Source: Eumeta japonica
Lineage: Eukaryota; Arthropoda; Insecta; Lepidoptera; Psychidae
Reading direction: 5' to 3'
DNA length: 64,000 nt
Assembly: GCA_005406025.1 (NCBI GenBank)
Contig: BGZK01001348.1
Location: 1 to 64,000, forward strand
This document shows, in pieces, positions 1 to 12,269 of the stretch. The position numbers were made by a program, and so were the translations under genes. The first letter of the stretch is position 1. Each line of letters opens with the position of its first letter. The notes under the pieces were generated by a model. It made no database searches. It was given only the letters and a program-made list of their open reading frames with translations, and had not been told where the DNA came from.

Positions 1-345
1 ATGTAAAAGTATGTTTGTATGGATGTTTGTCATACATCGAGGGCTAGACGAATTGTAATTGGGACTTTGACCATTCAACGCGGAATCGTTTGTAGATTCT
101 TATAGGCTATTTATAATATAGAAAATATAAAAGTATGTTTGTATGGATGTTTGTCATATGCTGACGCCTGGAGGGAATGTAACAAGGACTTGAAGCATAC
201 GACGCGGAATCGTCTGTAGATGGTTATAGGCTTTTTATAATATAAAAGAATGTAAAATATATATTTGTACATATGTTTGTTATACTCTGACGGTTAAAGG
301 GATTGTAATAAAATTTTGCACAGAGGTAGATTTTGTTCTCAAATA
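1..345 (+). repeat. 124-bp tandem repeat, about three units, open at the window edge
   Basis: The string GTATGTTTGTATGG begins at 9 and again at 133, and a more diverged third unit begins near 257, giving a period of about 124 bp. Each unit continues through a gacgg-ctgga-cggattgtaatt core and an aatcgt-tgtag core. The third unit ends in a ttttgcacagaggtaga tail. The array probably begins left of the window. The same unit recurs at 27,900-28,180. Units of this type with an 'acggattgtaat' core occur at the ends of many moth transposons; that link is from memory. Confidence 0.75.
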
Positions 346-1179
346 GGGTATAAGATTTATATAATAGTTTATATTGTTTATATGAATATTACATAACAGT
401 TTGCTTTTTAAGCAAAAAGAAAGAGTAAATACCAGTAAAAATGTTAGTCTGTTATCACTAACATGTATATGGCTATTGCCGCAAAACAAATCAAAATTGA
501 ACGACGCGTTCCACAGATATCGTACCATAAAAATTAAAAAGTAGCGTTTTTGTAAATAAATTTAAATGTTTGAACTCGAAAAGTGGAAAATGTATTAAGA
601 TTATATTTTCGAGTTTAGAAAGCTCGGAAAAGCACAAAAATCGACGTTACGAGCTTAAGTTCAATAATTTACTTTCAGGTATATTTTTGAAGAAGAAGAG
701 CTCCAAAGCAGCTAAAAACTTCAGGAACACTCCACGACGTCAACAATTTTTCATATTTCTGCGTTCGAAAAGGTTAGTCTTTGAGCTTTGAGCTTTAAGA
801 CAACCATATTTTTGAACTCGAGGACCTCAAAGACATCGATAAACATCATAGCGAAAAGATTCAGGGATGACCTGCAGGATCAACTGTTTTCAGATTTTTA
901 TATATTTCTAAAATAAGTAGTCATAGTCATTTATGAAAATAAATAAAAAGTTATTATTTCCCTTCATTTCCGAAACGTTGAGTCTAAAATTTTGGCACAA
1001 ATACAGAAAATAGTTCTGTACTTAGAGATTGCAGAAAATCTGTAAGAATTCTATTTTCTTAATGGGCAAATCCTTCAATGCTGTGCGTAGAAACTTACAT
1101 TTATTTTATTTATTTGGGTTGTTTTAGTTATGACAAGGAAATTTGGCTCAGATTAATTCAAATGCAAAATATTTTTATT
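346..1179. other. no gene seen; weak direct repeats
   Basis: AT-rich DNA without a credible gene. Between about 560 and 860 short words such as 'gaactcga' and 'gagcttt' recur, and similar words recur at 9,290-9,440, so this may be an old repeat fragment. Confidence 0.3.
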
Positions 1180-1720
1180 TCGTAGGTTCTAATACAAAAT
1201 ATGAAATACGTCATATCATGTACAGAATTTACAGTTTTTTGATATTGTCACTTTTTTTAATTACCAATCATTCGTAAAGCAGTTATTCCTCAAAAAGTAC
1301 GAGCAAGAAACTTGAAGCTACCTATTTTCAAATCAAAATATATAGAAATACAATCACATATAAAACTATTTCAAGAAAAACAAATCTGTAGGAAATCAAG
1401 CTCTTTATGTATATTTATTCTTTTAATATACAGAGATTAAAGTGTTTTTGTACAGTGTTTCTTAATAAATACTTTAAATTTAAAAAAGGGTAAATTTTGT
1501 ATATCCTCATGATTCTTATTCAATACGCACACAGAGCCCCCTAAATAAATTCGTGACCCTATGCAGTCGACTAACATACATACTAAAAGTAAACACAGTT
1601 TATTTTTATTTCTAATATTTAAATTATGTCTATCACTATTTTTATTAAAATATTTTAAATTTTTCTTTCGTACATTAAATTTTGATGTTCGTACTTTGAT
1701 AAAAACCAATATTCAAAAAT
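1180..1720 (+). repeat. dispersed repeat, copy 1 (partner at 6,985-7,515)
   Basis: Blocks shared in the same order with 6,985-7,515 include 'gtacgagcaagaa' versus 'atacgagcaagaa', 'gggtaaattttgtatat' versus 'ggggtaaatttgtatat', 'cgcacacagagcc' versus 'cgcacacggagcc' and 'gcagtcgacta' versus 'gtagtcgacta'. The copies are old, with many small insertions and deletions. A 90-residue minus-strand open frame over 1,437-1,709 lies in the repeat but is not preserved in copy 2, so I do not call it a gene. Confidence 0.6.
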
Positions 1721-3589
1721 AACTAAATTATGGTGCCACTGTTTATTTACATAATAATTTATTTCTATTTCATGGTCATCGCGCTCGCTCACAAAACTGT
1801 TATATAATTCTTCGGATGCCGTAAGTTCTGTTAAGGTTGTTTTAAATTTTTGTTTCAAATCACGAATAATCGGTCTGCGGCTCATGATATGTAAATTAAA
1901 GGAAGAAACAGCCAAATTAATTACAATTTTTTATTAAACGAATGCAAAAAGAAATTAAATACATTTGATACGATATGCAATGCCGCGACGTTGTTTATTG
2001 TAATAAACGCACGACAAAGGGATACGCAAAAATTTATATTGTGTAATAATATTTAATAAGGAGTTATTTAAGAAAATATACGTGTTATATTTACAATAAA
2101 TTAACTAGAAAATCGCAACAATTAGATCTCATTTATTAAATAAATATCGTAATTTTTTCTTTAGATACCTCACAAAAACAAAATAAAATTTGGCAAAATT
2201 ATTAATGATAAACGTGATTGTTAGAATGAAATTGAATTAAAGCATTAATATACACATGAAAATGAGATATTAAATCGATAGCAAGGGAAGAATAAGACAA
2301 AATGAATTATTTACGGTAATTCCAATTAGTCATGAGGTAGGCGTGTACGTCACTGGCGGCAGCGCATAGCGGAATAAATTATTATAAGACTAATAATAGA
2401 TATAGTGGAGAACATATTCATCACACGAAACCCTTTCTACTCGAGTTCAACTCGAATTTATACGGTTTTTTAGAGTCAGATAATAAGTCTCAAAGGCTAT
2501 TTCACCTGAAAGATTGTCAATAGTTCAAAGCCATTGCCCGCAGGATGGGTGATGTATTATTCATAAGCGTCTTCAGTAAAAGGTTCATGATGACTTTTCA
2601 CGAAAGACCAATCCCGAGGGTAAGAAGCTTTTCAAGTGACTTTCGTTCAATGAAACTTGGAACGAACATGCCTCGCGCCCGATTGATTTCATTCTGAATT
2701 GTGAAGTCCGGTATTGTAAATGGAGACAAAAAAATTGCTTCTCATCTTCCAGGATCGTTGCGACGGTTCTCAGTTAGATTTCTCCTGCTTCTCTCGGAGA
2801 AATTGGTTGTAGGATAATGTTATAGAAACATGCGAAGAAATGTAAAGCCGTTTTGTAGTTAATAACAATAAGTAACGAAACAATTAGGTATACTGAGACT
2901 CTCCGGTTCCTCTGCCTTATGTATAGAATAAGCAGAAACGCAGTTTTTTTTAGCGTTATTTGTCATGTCGTATGGGGTCGTGCTGTTTTCAATTCGGCTG
3001 CAGCTCATAAATGGGCCAGCTCGACCGGTGAAATACCACATGCACTTATATAATACAAAGGTAAAGTAACAGCTTACGCTGTCGTATTTCGTCCAGTAAG
3101 TGAAAGTTCTATGAATCACTTCCCGATCCTTTCACTTCTCCCTCCATTAAGTATTCTATTACTATCCAATAGGTCGGCAACGCTTTGGTGACTTCTCTGG
3201 GTTTGCGAGAGCCCATGATGGCTGTGAATATTTATTCTATGATGACTCGTATATTCGTTTGTCCTTCAAAAATGTTATTAAAAATTAGGTGCTGCGTGTC
3301 ATGGACACGGCTGTGTGTTATACAGAAATACGTTACCGCTAATAATTTCTATATAAAGTACGTTATTTTACGTATGTCAAAATCACGTTTGAATATTACG
3401 AAGTCCTCTGGGTTTTTATGTTTTATTTATTATGGAAACTATTTCCTTCCGTCGGGTTCAAGAAAGAAATCAACTAAACAAATAATTACTGTGTAATAAT
3501 TTTATATAAATAGATCTGTAATACGAAAAGTATAACACAAATGGAGTATAGAATACATTAAGATTTTTGGTAAACTTTAAATCAATACA
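1721..3589. other. unassigned AT-rich DNA
   Basis: No gene, RNA or repeat could be supported. An 86-residue minus-strand open frame at 1,655-1,915 is lysine- and glutamate-rich but has no recognised domain or duplicate, and I leave it unassigned. Confidence 0.3.
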
Positions 3590-4960
3590 GGTAACCTAAC
3601 GTTGGTGAAGAAGTTTCGCTGTAAAACAAATTGAACTTGCTGAGCATGGATCTGAGCAATGAGCGTTCTTGTGAGACATTGGCATTAAAGTCTCTGACTA
3701 TCATAATTGGGTATAATTTAATAGCCATCGTAACATAAACAGTTTAATTTCTGCTAAAACCGTGCAAAGGTGGATGTACACTCGTCGTCTTTCAATTGCA
3801 AATTCATTTGTGAAATGTCAATGTTAACTCTTTTATAATCAGTGTAGCTACTGATATTGCAATATGTGGCGAATCAACTGGCAATGCGACTTGATGATGA
3901 TGATACCGCAGCGGATGATGTAGTTGGAATTTGTCTGGGCTAAGCGGTATTATAATATGATCTCAAATCAAAGCTAAGCTCATGCACGGGCATGGAATTT
4001 TCCATCCAAGTCTCGCTAATTGTCAAATAATCAGATTGATTAATAGTAGAATCGGTAGAGATGTTTTCTGATTGCGCGACCAAGGTTTGTGCATTAATGG
4101 CAGTGATAAATATAAGACAACGCTGATCAGTAATACTATCATAAAACTTTTTACTTCGGCGATAAGTGTTAACAATGGATGATCAGCCGGTTTCTGATAT
4201 TCTCGTACTTCTCTAATTGTAGGAGACACTTGACCAAATCCGTGATAAAACTTGACATCGTTTCGGGCGTTAATCATATTCAGGCAGGCCATCTAACGAT
4301 GTGATGTGACTCAAAGCCACATAAACTACTTGGTTTTGCTGGGATTTTATCATATTGGTACACGATTTGATTGAAAGTGCCTCCTTGAGATTTTTACATC
4401 GTGAACGCACACGCTGGCACGTTGGGAAACTGTACTCGGTGGCATTTGATCGTCGGACCGAGCGGTGTATTGCCACTGTGCGTTGTTATTGGTTTCCACT
4501 TGAAGTCTAGAACTTCACGCTTGCAGATTACATAAAGTTTAGCTTTGAGTCGACATCGCTGGCCTATCATCCAAAACGCCTTCACGTTTTCTGTTTCTGT
4601 TGCAGACAACCGTATACAAAGCGACGAAGTCAGCCAAAAATTTCGACTCTTACTGTGTGGGATAATGCTTGTAACGCTGAACCATCGTTTTGGCCCAAAT
4701 GTCAGTATTGTTCTCGTCTGACCATTCTCTGTTCATCACAGATTTACGCTTGCCAATGTTTTGTCTCTCGTGTGGACAATCAGGAGGAATGTAAACAACG
4801 TCAATGCCGGATACACAAATTTTTTAGCGAAGTACGAATGAGGTAGGCCCTTGCGATGACATCTCAACCATGTTGAGTAACTTTAGTCGAGTTGTTTCAA
4901 TAACTCTTGATATTCTTTTTCCGGGTGTTCATCGTGTACCTTCATTAGCTCACGATGTTG
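3590..4960 (-). pseudogene. Helitron/Helentron helicase plus endonuclease relic
   Basis: Read on the minus strand from 4,830 downward, broken frames give the Helitron block with NREWSDENNTDIWAKT (about 4,730), then a Pif1-type helicase tail with FWMIGQRCR (about 4,570) and VVYVALSHITSLDG (about 4,300). They are followed by GFGQVSPTIREVRE (about 4,220) and then an endonuclease-type segment with DYLTISETWMEN (about 4,010) and a degenerate IMIVRDFNANV (about 3,700). In Helentron-type rolling-circle transposons an apurinic-like endonuclease follows the helicase, which is the order seen here. Frames change several times and no Rep (HUH) nuclease domain is visible, so this is an inactive C-terminal part. 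No CTRR-type end was identified. Confidence 0.75.
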
Positions 4961-5349
4961 ATTTCTAATGCCTTGATTTGACCTATTAACGTACTCAACT
5001 ACGTAAATCGTACAGCTGCATTCTTCAAGAAAATAAATACTTTAAGTACTTTGCAAGTCGGTTTTAAAGCCCAGCTTGCAGCGTTTGTGCGACACATGGG
5101 TTGAAAGTGTTGGTATAAATCTCTGACAATTCACGTTTAAATATTAAAATTTTTTTGCTGTGTTTACATAATAATAATTTCTACAAACTTCGGATTTTCA
5201 TGTAGCAATTACAAATGATAAATTGGTACACGATTAGATATTTAGTGAGGACCATAATTGGTAATAATTAATATTATTAGTAGGAACCCTAAACCTTACG
5301 GATGCACCCTATTATAGATATTGTTAAATATTTTTGCACGTTGGATTGG

Positions 5350-5525
5350 GGTAAAATTAAGACGTCTCAAAATTCAGGAGACGCTTGGTTTTGACCAACG
5401 CTGTTTGCGCCTAGTGCTGTGCGCAGGCAGACGGGATAATGCGTTGGTATCAGGCAATACCGAGCGTCTCACCCTTTGGAGACGCTTAGTGTTGACCTAC
5501 ACCGAGTGCGCCTGATCGTGTATCC
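5350..5525. repeat. GC-rich tandem module with two CGTCTC/GAGACG hairpins
   Basis: Two imperfect copies of a unit begin near 5,371 and 5,478, about 107 bp apart: GGAGACGCTT then TTGACC then GCGCCT at matching spacing. Each copy is preceded by the inverted word CGTCTC (about 5,363 and 5,465), so each can fold into a short stem of CGTCTC with GAGACG over a loop of about 9 bases. GC content is far above the flanks. No open frame of note is conserved. Origin unknown; it could be a structured end of a mobile element. Confidence 0.55.
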
Positions 5526-6984
5526 TCCTGTGATGAAGCTTTTTATAACAATAAATAGTGATTTCTTTATACAATATCAAATAAATCTATATAGATTATA
5601 TAAAATAATACAGTAGGCAACAGTTTTGATGTTTCACATCTAACGGGTGTCCCTTGACGCACTCATTTTTTTTTTAGTATTTGGAGATTTCTTCATATGA
5701 CAACAGAATTAACTTTAAAATTACAGATCATTTATCATTCCTCAGAAGTTAAAATGATTATATTGATTTCTGCAATAAGTTTTACAAGACAACTTGATAA
5801 AACAATCTCAATCGTTTTGTTTCGAGTTTATCGGGTAATTGGTGCTTAGGTTCTTTTGTAGGTTTTTATTTGTAGTATGTAGTAGAATTAACCTTGTGCG
5901 TTGTATAAGTTTAAAACTCTAATTCAAACATGTCGGCTTATACGTGAGACAATTTCCTAACTAAATGGAATGATAATAAACTTAGATAACACTCAAGATT
6001 CTCATAGACTTAAATAGAAATAACAAACCTGAATCAGATGTGAAGTTTTCAATATTCATACATTATCTCGTATGAATATTGTGGCGAAGCGACGAATAAT
6101 GAAGCGACTGTAGAAGCTTCAAAAAGTTATTATCACCTAAAAAATAAGCTTATTTTGGTTTGACAATATCTTCTATACGCTTTTACTATCAGAGAAAACT
6201 CGCATTACCGACAATTTGTGAATGTTAATTTTTAAAAGCGAATATAATAGAATTCGTAAGTATACGCCAGTGTAAAGTCAGGTTGACGAAAAATGGGCTG
6301 GACAAGCGCGTATACAATGAGTTTATTATTTAGTCTTCATTGATATTAATAAATTTTCCAGCTTCTTTGCTCGTAAGCTATTTTAAGTAAAACTTGAAAA
6401 GGTAATCACATTACATCACAATTTTAAAACCTAAACTTATGTACCGATTCTAGTGCACGTTATGGGGAAACGACTTAATGTAAGATCTCGTTTGAAGGTT
6501 GAATTATTAACTTGCGAGTATATATAAAGGATGGATTATTTGGCGTTGGTATTACAGTGAAAGTTTCTTTTGTTTCACATTTTAAGGGTTAAACAGATGT
6601 TAAGAAAACTTAATGCATGTATGGGGTATGATCTGCATTAGTTTAATTTTTTTTAACATATCTTCGTCCGCAGTCTGGCTTGCGTGTAAATAAATAAAAC
6701 ATCTAATAAAATGGATATGTAATTAATGTGAACGTGGTTTAAGTTCACAAAATGACCCTCGTATTGTACATTGCTAAAATTAGTCTGCACGCAAAAAAAA
6801 AACAAGTTTTCTGTGTTGTCTGACTTTGTAATGAATAAATAATTAATAACTTGATGTCCGTCAGAAACCATGCCTTATGGTTTATGAACAAAATCAGACA
6901 AGGTAATTTTTGTCAGTTCTATCCGCCTGCTTCCTCATTTGTTGTGAATATCAATAATATATTTAAATTCAAATTTAAAATATC
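5526..6984. other. unassigned AT-rich DNA with one small inverted repeat
   Basis: No gene is supported. A 12-bp inverted repeat (caatattcatac at 6,050-6,061 and its complement at 6,070-6,081) flanks an 8-base loop. A possible core promoter at 6,521-6,560 is listed separately. Confidence 0.3.
6521..6560 (+). promoter_or_regulatory. possible TATA plus initiator core promoter
   Basis: TATATAAAGG at 6,521-6,530 is followed by ACAGTG at 6,554-6,559. The spacing of about 30 bases matches the TATA-to-initiator distance of arthropod core promoters, and ACAGT resembles the insect initiator. No clear open frame follows: an ATG at 6,596-6,598 opens only about 14 codons before a stop, so a first exon would have to be very short. 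Chance occurrence is possible in AT-rich DNA. Confidence 0.2.
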
Positions 6985-7515
6985 TTTATTTCGTCGGTTG
7001 TAAAATAATATTGTGACGTATTTAAAGAAATACGTCATAATAATTGAAGAACTTGCAGTACTCCAAATTTACTGCTTTTTTAAATTACCACTCGTTCTTA
7101 AAACATTTATCCTTCAAAAAATACGAGCAAGAATCTTGAGGACAACTCTTGTCAAATCAAATTTATATAGAGTCACAATAATATAAAAAACTTTTGCAAA
7201 AAAAAACACACTTCTAGAAAAATGAGAAGGTTCCCATTAATTCTATAAATATTCAAAGAATGTGTAATACCCATTTTTGCAATGTGTTTCCATATAAAAA
7301 AAATATATTTCTATAGGGGTAAATTTGTATATTCTTAAGAATCTTACTGAACATGCGCACACGGAGCCGTCTAAAATAATTCGTTACTTCATGTAGTCGA
7401 CTAAAATATACGCAGCTTATTGTTATTTATAGTATAGAAATAATGTTTATAAATATTTTACTTAAACAATTTTAGTATATTAAATTTTCATACACCTATA
7501 AACTGCGATGATACG
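6985..7515 (+). repeat. dispersed repeat, copy 2 (partner at 1,180-1,720)
   Basis: Same order of shared blocks as copy 1, about 5.8 kb downstream and in the same orientation. The 5' side here has a small hairpin, 'gacgtattt' near 7,015 with its complement near 7,028, that is not obvious in copy 1. Confidence 0.6.
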
Positions 7516-7739
7516 ACTAAGATTGTTTTTTTAAACTTATTTCTATGAGACATGCCAGGTTTCAACTAGTAAATCACGCGAAAGCCCACTTTTACAGTAT
7601 TAAAATTCTGTGAATATTCACAGCATGTCTCCTAAGAAGGATGTCATATGACATCAAGTATTAGAAACAGCCAAAATAAATCAATTTGGCGGTCTGAATA
7701 TCACAAATTTCTTATCCTTGTTACCGAATATGTGGTAAA

Positions 7740-8230
7740 GTAAAGCTTTTTTCTAACACACGAATATGAGGAAGCTATCGAAGTTCATTATCTAATGTAA
7801 CTACAGCTAATACAGGAGCATCAACAAACTCCAATTCCTTCTTTCTTCTTAAAGTAGTACCAGATCCCTCCTTTACATTCGGAAGTGAATATTTTATAAA
7901 TTTTGTTTTCTCTCTATTAAGAAGTAATTTATTTATAGTAATCCATTTTTTTAAATTTGGAGATATTAATATTCAAATCGTCATAATCGAGTTGTTATCT
8001 TTTCACTTTGAATAGCAAAAAGGTATCATGTGCCAAGAGTACTATCTCATGGACATCCTTGACAAGGCCAGGTAAGTCAAAGATATAAACTAAAAACCAA
8101 AACAGACCAAGGATTGATCGTTATGGCACTCCTTTATGGACCACGAACCCAGACGATCTCATGTTGTTGACATCAACTTTCTGAACCCTGTCAATTAAAT
8201 ACGATATTAGGGTCCCCATTAAAATATAAT
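7740..8230 (-). pseudogene. non-LTR retrotransposon reverse-transcriptase fragment
   Basis: Read on the minus strand from about 8,220 down, the frame gives a degenerate GVP-RSILG block followed by VYIFDLPGLV. A catalytic-site remnant LLAHDTFLLFKVKR (about 8,010-8,045) stands where intact enzymes have ADD, then comes a KKWITINKLLLNREKTKFI block typical of the segment after the catalytic motif. Stop codons and frame changes interrupt it, and both ends of the element are missing. The clade (Jockey/CR1-like) is inferred from the motif pattern only. Confidence 0.65.
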
Positions 8231-9470
8231 GGTCTTGAAAAATAAAATGAATATTCATTGCCGTAACATAAGTTATTTAGATTTCGAATTTTTAATATAA
8301 TAGATTAATTTTTTTATTTAAATACTATAACTACATAGTTTAATTAGTCATAACAATTTTTTACAATTAAAATGTATCCAAAACAATTGTTGATGGATAA
8401 ATTTTCGTCACAGGTGTAAGGTCTACATTCCATCGGTTTATCATGGCATGTAAGAAAATCTACTCGTCAAAGAAAGTCACAAATTTCCAAAATGGCATAT
8501 TGTGAAAGGGCTCCATTTCTGAAACATAAAGTACTACAAGCTAACCGTGCATGAGCCTCTACAAGACGATGACAACGCGGTTTCTTATCTATGATTTTCT
8601 GTTATTGGCTCTTCAAAATTAGTGTGTGTGCTTTTTTCAGATTCTAACCGAGGCACATATGCTAATAAAGCGATCTGGGAGAATGTTAAGTAGTACATTT
8701 CTCTATTAAGCCAGTCTACAATATATATAAATGTTGCTATATATTATACTTCAGCACTGTTGACCTCTCGAAACCATAACTAATCTTCGTGGCTTAAGTT
8801 ACGGTAGTGAAATAAATGTTACGGTCCCACTGCAATTTGTCGATAGCCCCCATAAATTCGACTGAGCCCTTTTCAGGGACGGCCGTGAGAGTAGTATAAA
8901 TAGAAAGTATATTAAGAAGCGGAATTAATGTATGATTTTATACACAAATTTATTTATTTCGACCTATTAGAGTACCTCTAATAGTTACAACATAGCTTTT
9001 CACTGAATACAAATCGAAACAAGAAATACCTACGTGCCATTGGCTCATTCTCCTTGTCTATTTATTATTTCATATTTTGAATATTCAATTTTCGATTCGG
9101 TACCAGTATATTAATTAGATCCTAAAAGAATCAATTGCGTTTGGTTCCAATTTCAAGGAAGGACAATATGTAAAATAATCTGTAAAACGGTTGATTCTGC
9201 AGGCAGTCCCAAAAACTTTCCGCTATGATATTTTCAATGTGTCTTTGAGCTAGATGAGTCATAAATATTTTCTATGAATTTTTGAAATTACTTTGAAGGG
9301 TATCCTCGAAACTTTCGAGCTCAAAGCGTTTAAAATAAAGTAGCAATAAATTAATAATTTCATTACGCCGTTCAAAATACCAATTTAAGTGCTTTTTCAT
9401 GTTCTCCGAGCCCAAAAATATTTTCGAGTTCAGAAATCTACACAGAATGGGTTTTGTCATGCATCTTTTC
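8231..9470. other. unassigned AT-rich DNA
   Basis: No gene or RNA could be supported. Words such as 'ttcgag' and 'gagctc' recur between 9,300 and 9,440 and resemble those at 560-860. Confidence 0.25.
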
Positions 9471-9484
9471 GCAACAGTTATCTC

Positions 9485-10370
9485 TATGATTTACAAGTGT
9501 ATGAGTGTGGAATATATATGGGTGAGTTATCTATCAAATGCCTCCTGTACTCCGATGACCAAGTAATAATACCATTGGTGTGCGGGCTGCAGGAGATGGT
9601 AAATAAAATGAATGATTCTGTTAAGAAAAGATGTATGAAAGTAAATGTCGGCAAGTCTAAGATGATGGTGTTTGAACGGTGTGAACAATATAAATAATAA
9701 TGATGATAATGTGAACGGTATACTTATAGAAGGCGGGAGAGTCGAACAAGTGAAAAAGTTTGTTTATGGTTTACAAATGATAGTAGAAATGAAACACAAG
9801 GAGCGTGAATGCGGGAAATTAAGTAAATGGGACCTTGCTCGCTATTATGAATAGCAAAAGCAGCTCACGACCAGTGCACTTGGCAATCAATAATGGGCTC
9901 CTGATCCCTATGCTTATATATAGTAGTGAAAGCTGGGTCTGACAGAAGAAAAATGAAAGTAAGATCAATGCAGTGGAGATGCGATAGCTGCGTAGTATAC
10001 GTAGAATGTCTCGGAAAGATAGATGTAGAAACAGTGATGTTAGAAAGCGGTGTGGTTTGAAGGAAGATGTAGTGACTAGAATAAAAAGAGGTATGTTGCG
10101 GCGGTTTGGCCATCGGGAAAGGATGAATGAAAGTGGACTGACAAAGTGAATCTATAGAGAGAACGTGTGTGATGGAAAGGTCGGCAAGGGTCGTCCTAAA
10201 AAATCCTATGCGCACCATATTGGTGGCATATTAAAAAAAGGTCCAAATTTGAAGTTCCCGAAAGCGACGAGCTTGCATGAAAAGATTGATGGATTTCAGT
10301 GAAGCAAGACATCGTACCATATGGAAATACATAGTTTCTGCTTACCCTTCAGGAAAATGGGCGTGAGTTT
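9485..10370 (+). pseudogene. RTE-like non-LTR retrotransposon, 3' part of the reverse transcriptase (copy 1)
   Basis: The plus strand encodes, over shifting frames, a catalytic segment with KCLLYSDDQVIIPL (about 9,535), CGLQEMVNKMNDSVKKR (about 9,582), a VNVGKSKMMVFER block (about 9,641) and the C-terminal part with RRFGHRERMNESGL and a KVGKGRPKKSYA-type block (about 10,098-10,220). The catalytic YADD is YSDD here. The final coding words end near 10,365 and are followed by a TTA-rich tail, as expected for elements that end in simple repeats. Several stops and frame changes make it inactive. A closely related tail lies at 38,040-38,460. The RTE assignment is inference; the family is common in moths from memory. 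Confidence 0.7.
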
Positions 10371-11326
10371 ATATTATTATTATATTTTCACAACTATTTA
10401 CAATCTCCTTTTTTTAAAACAACTTTGCCATGGTAAATAAAACAAAAATACATAATTGAAAATAAACTTATAAATAATAAATTATACTTAATAATAATAT
10501 TAAATAATATTGACAAAACTCTGATAAATGCTCAGCCAGCTTGCAAGCACAGGCACAATTAGGTTGCCGGCCGCACGATGCGCAGCAGCGCGGCATCTAC
10601 GTGTCACCCGTTGTAAGCTTATCAGTATGACATTTCTACCTAGATGTTCTAAGCCTTTTTTTTCATAAGCGGCTGTTTCAATGGCTATAGTTTCTTTAGC
10701 AAAATTGTTTTCTAAGGGGAAGATATTATAAATATTTGTAAAAAGACGCATGATAAAATCTATCCGGTATATACAGAGTGTAAAATGAGATCGGGTATTA
10801 TTTCACAATTAAAGGAGTAAGATTAATTATGTTAGGAATGTAATCATGTTAGGAATTGTTATATGTTAGGAAAAATAAATACATTTTTTAAATTATTTTT
10901 TGCAAAACTCGATGTAGCTTTAGCACTGGAGGGAGGTGCTCGTGCTTGCTATACGTCCGCATTTCTTCACAAAGATATTTGATTTTGACACATTAGCGTG
11001 GCGGTATTATGGGCGGCCAACGGCAAGACCATTAAGACTTGTTAACTTAAAAGATAAAGTTACTGATAAATAACCAATGACGAAAAAATCTTACGCCACC
11101 AGAAGTAGTATACTATAAAATTAAATCAAACTTTTCACACATTTCATATTTAGTATTTGATGGTTTACTTCTAAAATATAAAAGGTAATTAATTAAATAT
11201 TTACTTTGTTATCAAGTTAATTAAATAACGTGTCCACCTTCAATATGTCGTCCACCAAAATAATGCATTTATCAACACGTTTTCTAAGTCAACAAGAAAA
11301 GAAAACAAACTTTTTTGTGTGTTATT
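10371..11326. other. unassigned DNA with a short GC-rich patch
   Basis: A GC-rich patch at about 10,555-10,615 (words ccggccgc and gcagcagcgc) stands out, but no gene or repeat partner is visible in the window. Confidence 0.25.
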
Positions 11327-11930
11327 TAATGACTATTGTCTGATTGTTTACATCGAAAATGAACCAAAAAGTCAATTTATAACAATAAAAGTTTGCTTTT
11401 GTACTATGAAGGATGATAAATGAAAATATACGATTTTTACTAAATGTTTAGAGACTACCACTTTTAATAAGCAAGAGAGAGGGTTACGGGGGGATATCGG
11501 ATGTTATATGTTCTTCTTCAAAGACATTCTATACCCACTTCTATAATCAACGTCTGCTACAATACTCCATAGTGAATAATTTCCTGTGCCTTCTCTTCCA
11601 GAGATTGGCAAACAACAACTCCCATCACAAAAGTCTACCTACAGCGCGGGCAGCGACTTCGTAGTGGAATCAGTGTCAACGGAACCATATCTCATTAATT
11701 CAACAGAATTTTACAATTTGGTGAGAGATCTTGGTGAGAGACCTGTCTAAAAATAAAACAGAAATATTCCATTCACAGCTAAAACAGTGTAATTTGTTAA
11801 TGAACGATGTTAAAATAAGTGATCAAGGAAAGCGTCACGAAATGATTTCTGTTTTCTTTACGAAGTAAGAGGGACTTTGTCAATACGATAATGTAAAAGG
11901 GTTGTTTGACGCAATTGGAATCGCTTACCA
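11327..11930 (+). pseudogene. multicopy element of unknown type, truncated copy A
   Basis: This stretch matches 35,087-35,675 closely over about 600 bases, including the non-coding lead-in 'tgactattgtctgattgttt' and the words 'caacgtctgctacaatactc' and 'acagcgcgggcagcgacttc'. The shared coding part carries the same protein block as copy B but is interrupted, for example by a duplicated gagagat word and a stop in the LVRD region near 11,735. Similarity ends near 11,930, so this copy is 3'-truncated. I recognise the protein block as a multicopy arthropod family but cannot name its superfamily. Confidence 0.65.
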
Positions 11931-12269
11931 TTTCCTTGCTTTTCAGAGCCATTGAAAGACAGGTTGTGTGAAATTAATTAGTGTGAATGTCAATAATTTG
12001 AATAATTGTGAAAGGCAACGAAATCCGTATTAGTAGAAGAAGCACAAAAAATATCTGGAGTGAATAAGAGAACAAACGTTAGTAAAAAAATAGTGAATGG
12101 TGGGATTTCGAAGGTAGGAAAGCAGCATGGCTGGATTTATTATTAGCCAAGGCTAGCTACAGAGTACAAAGAAAGAACAGTTTGAAAGATAAGCTTAAAG
12201 ATGCTGTAAGTACGTATTGTTATAGACGTCGCGCCCTTAGTATTAAATTTGATAATGTATAAAATTTGT

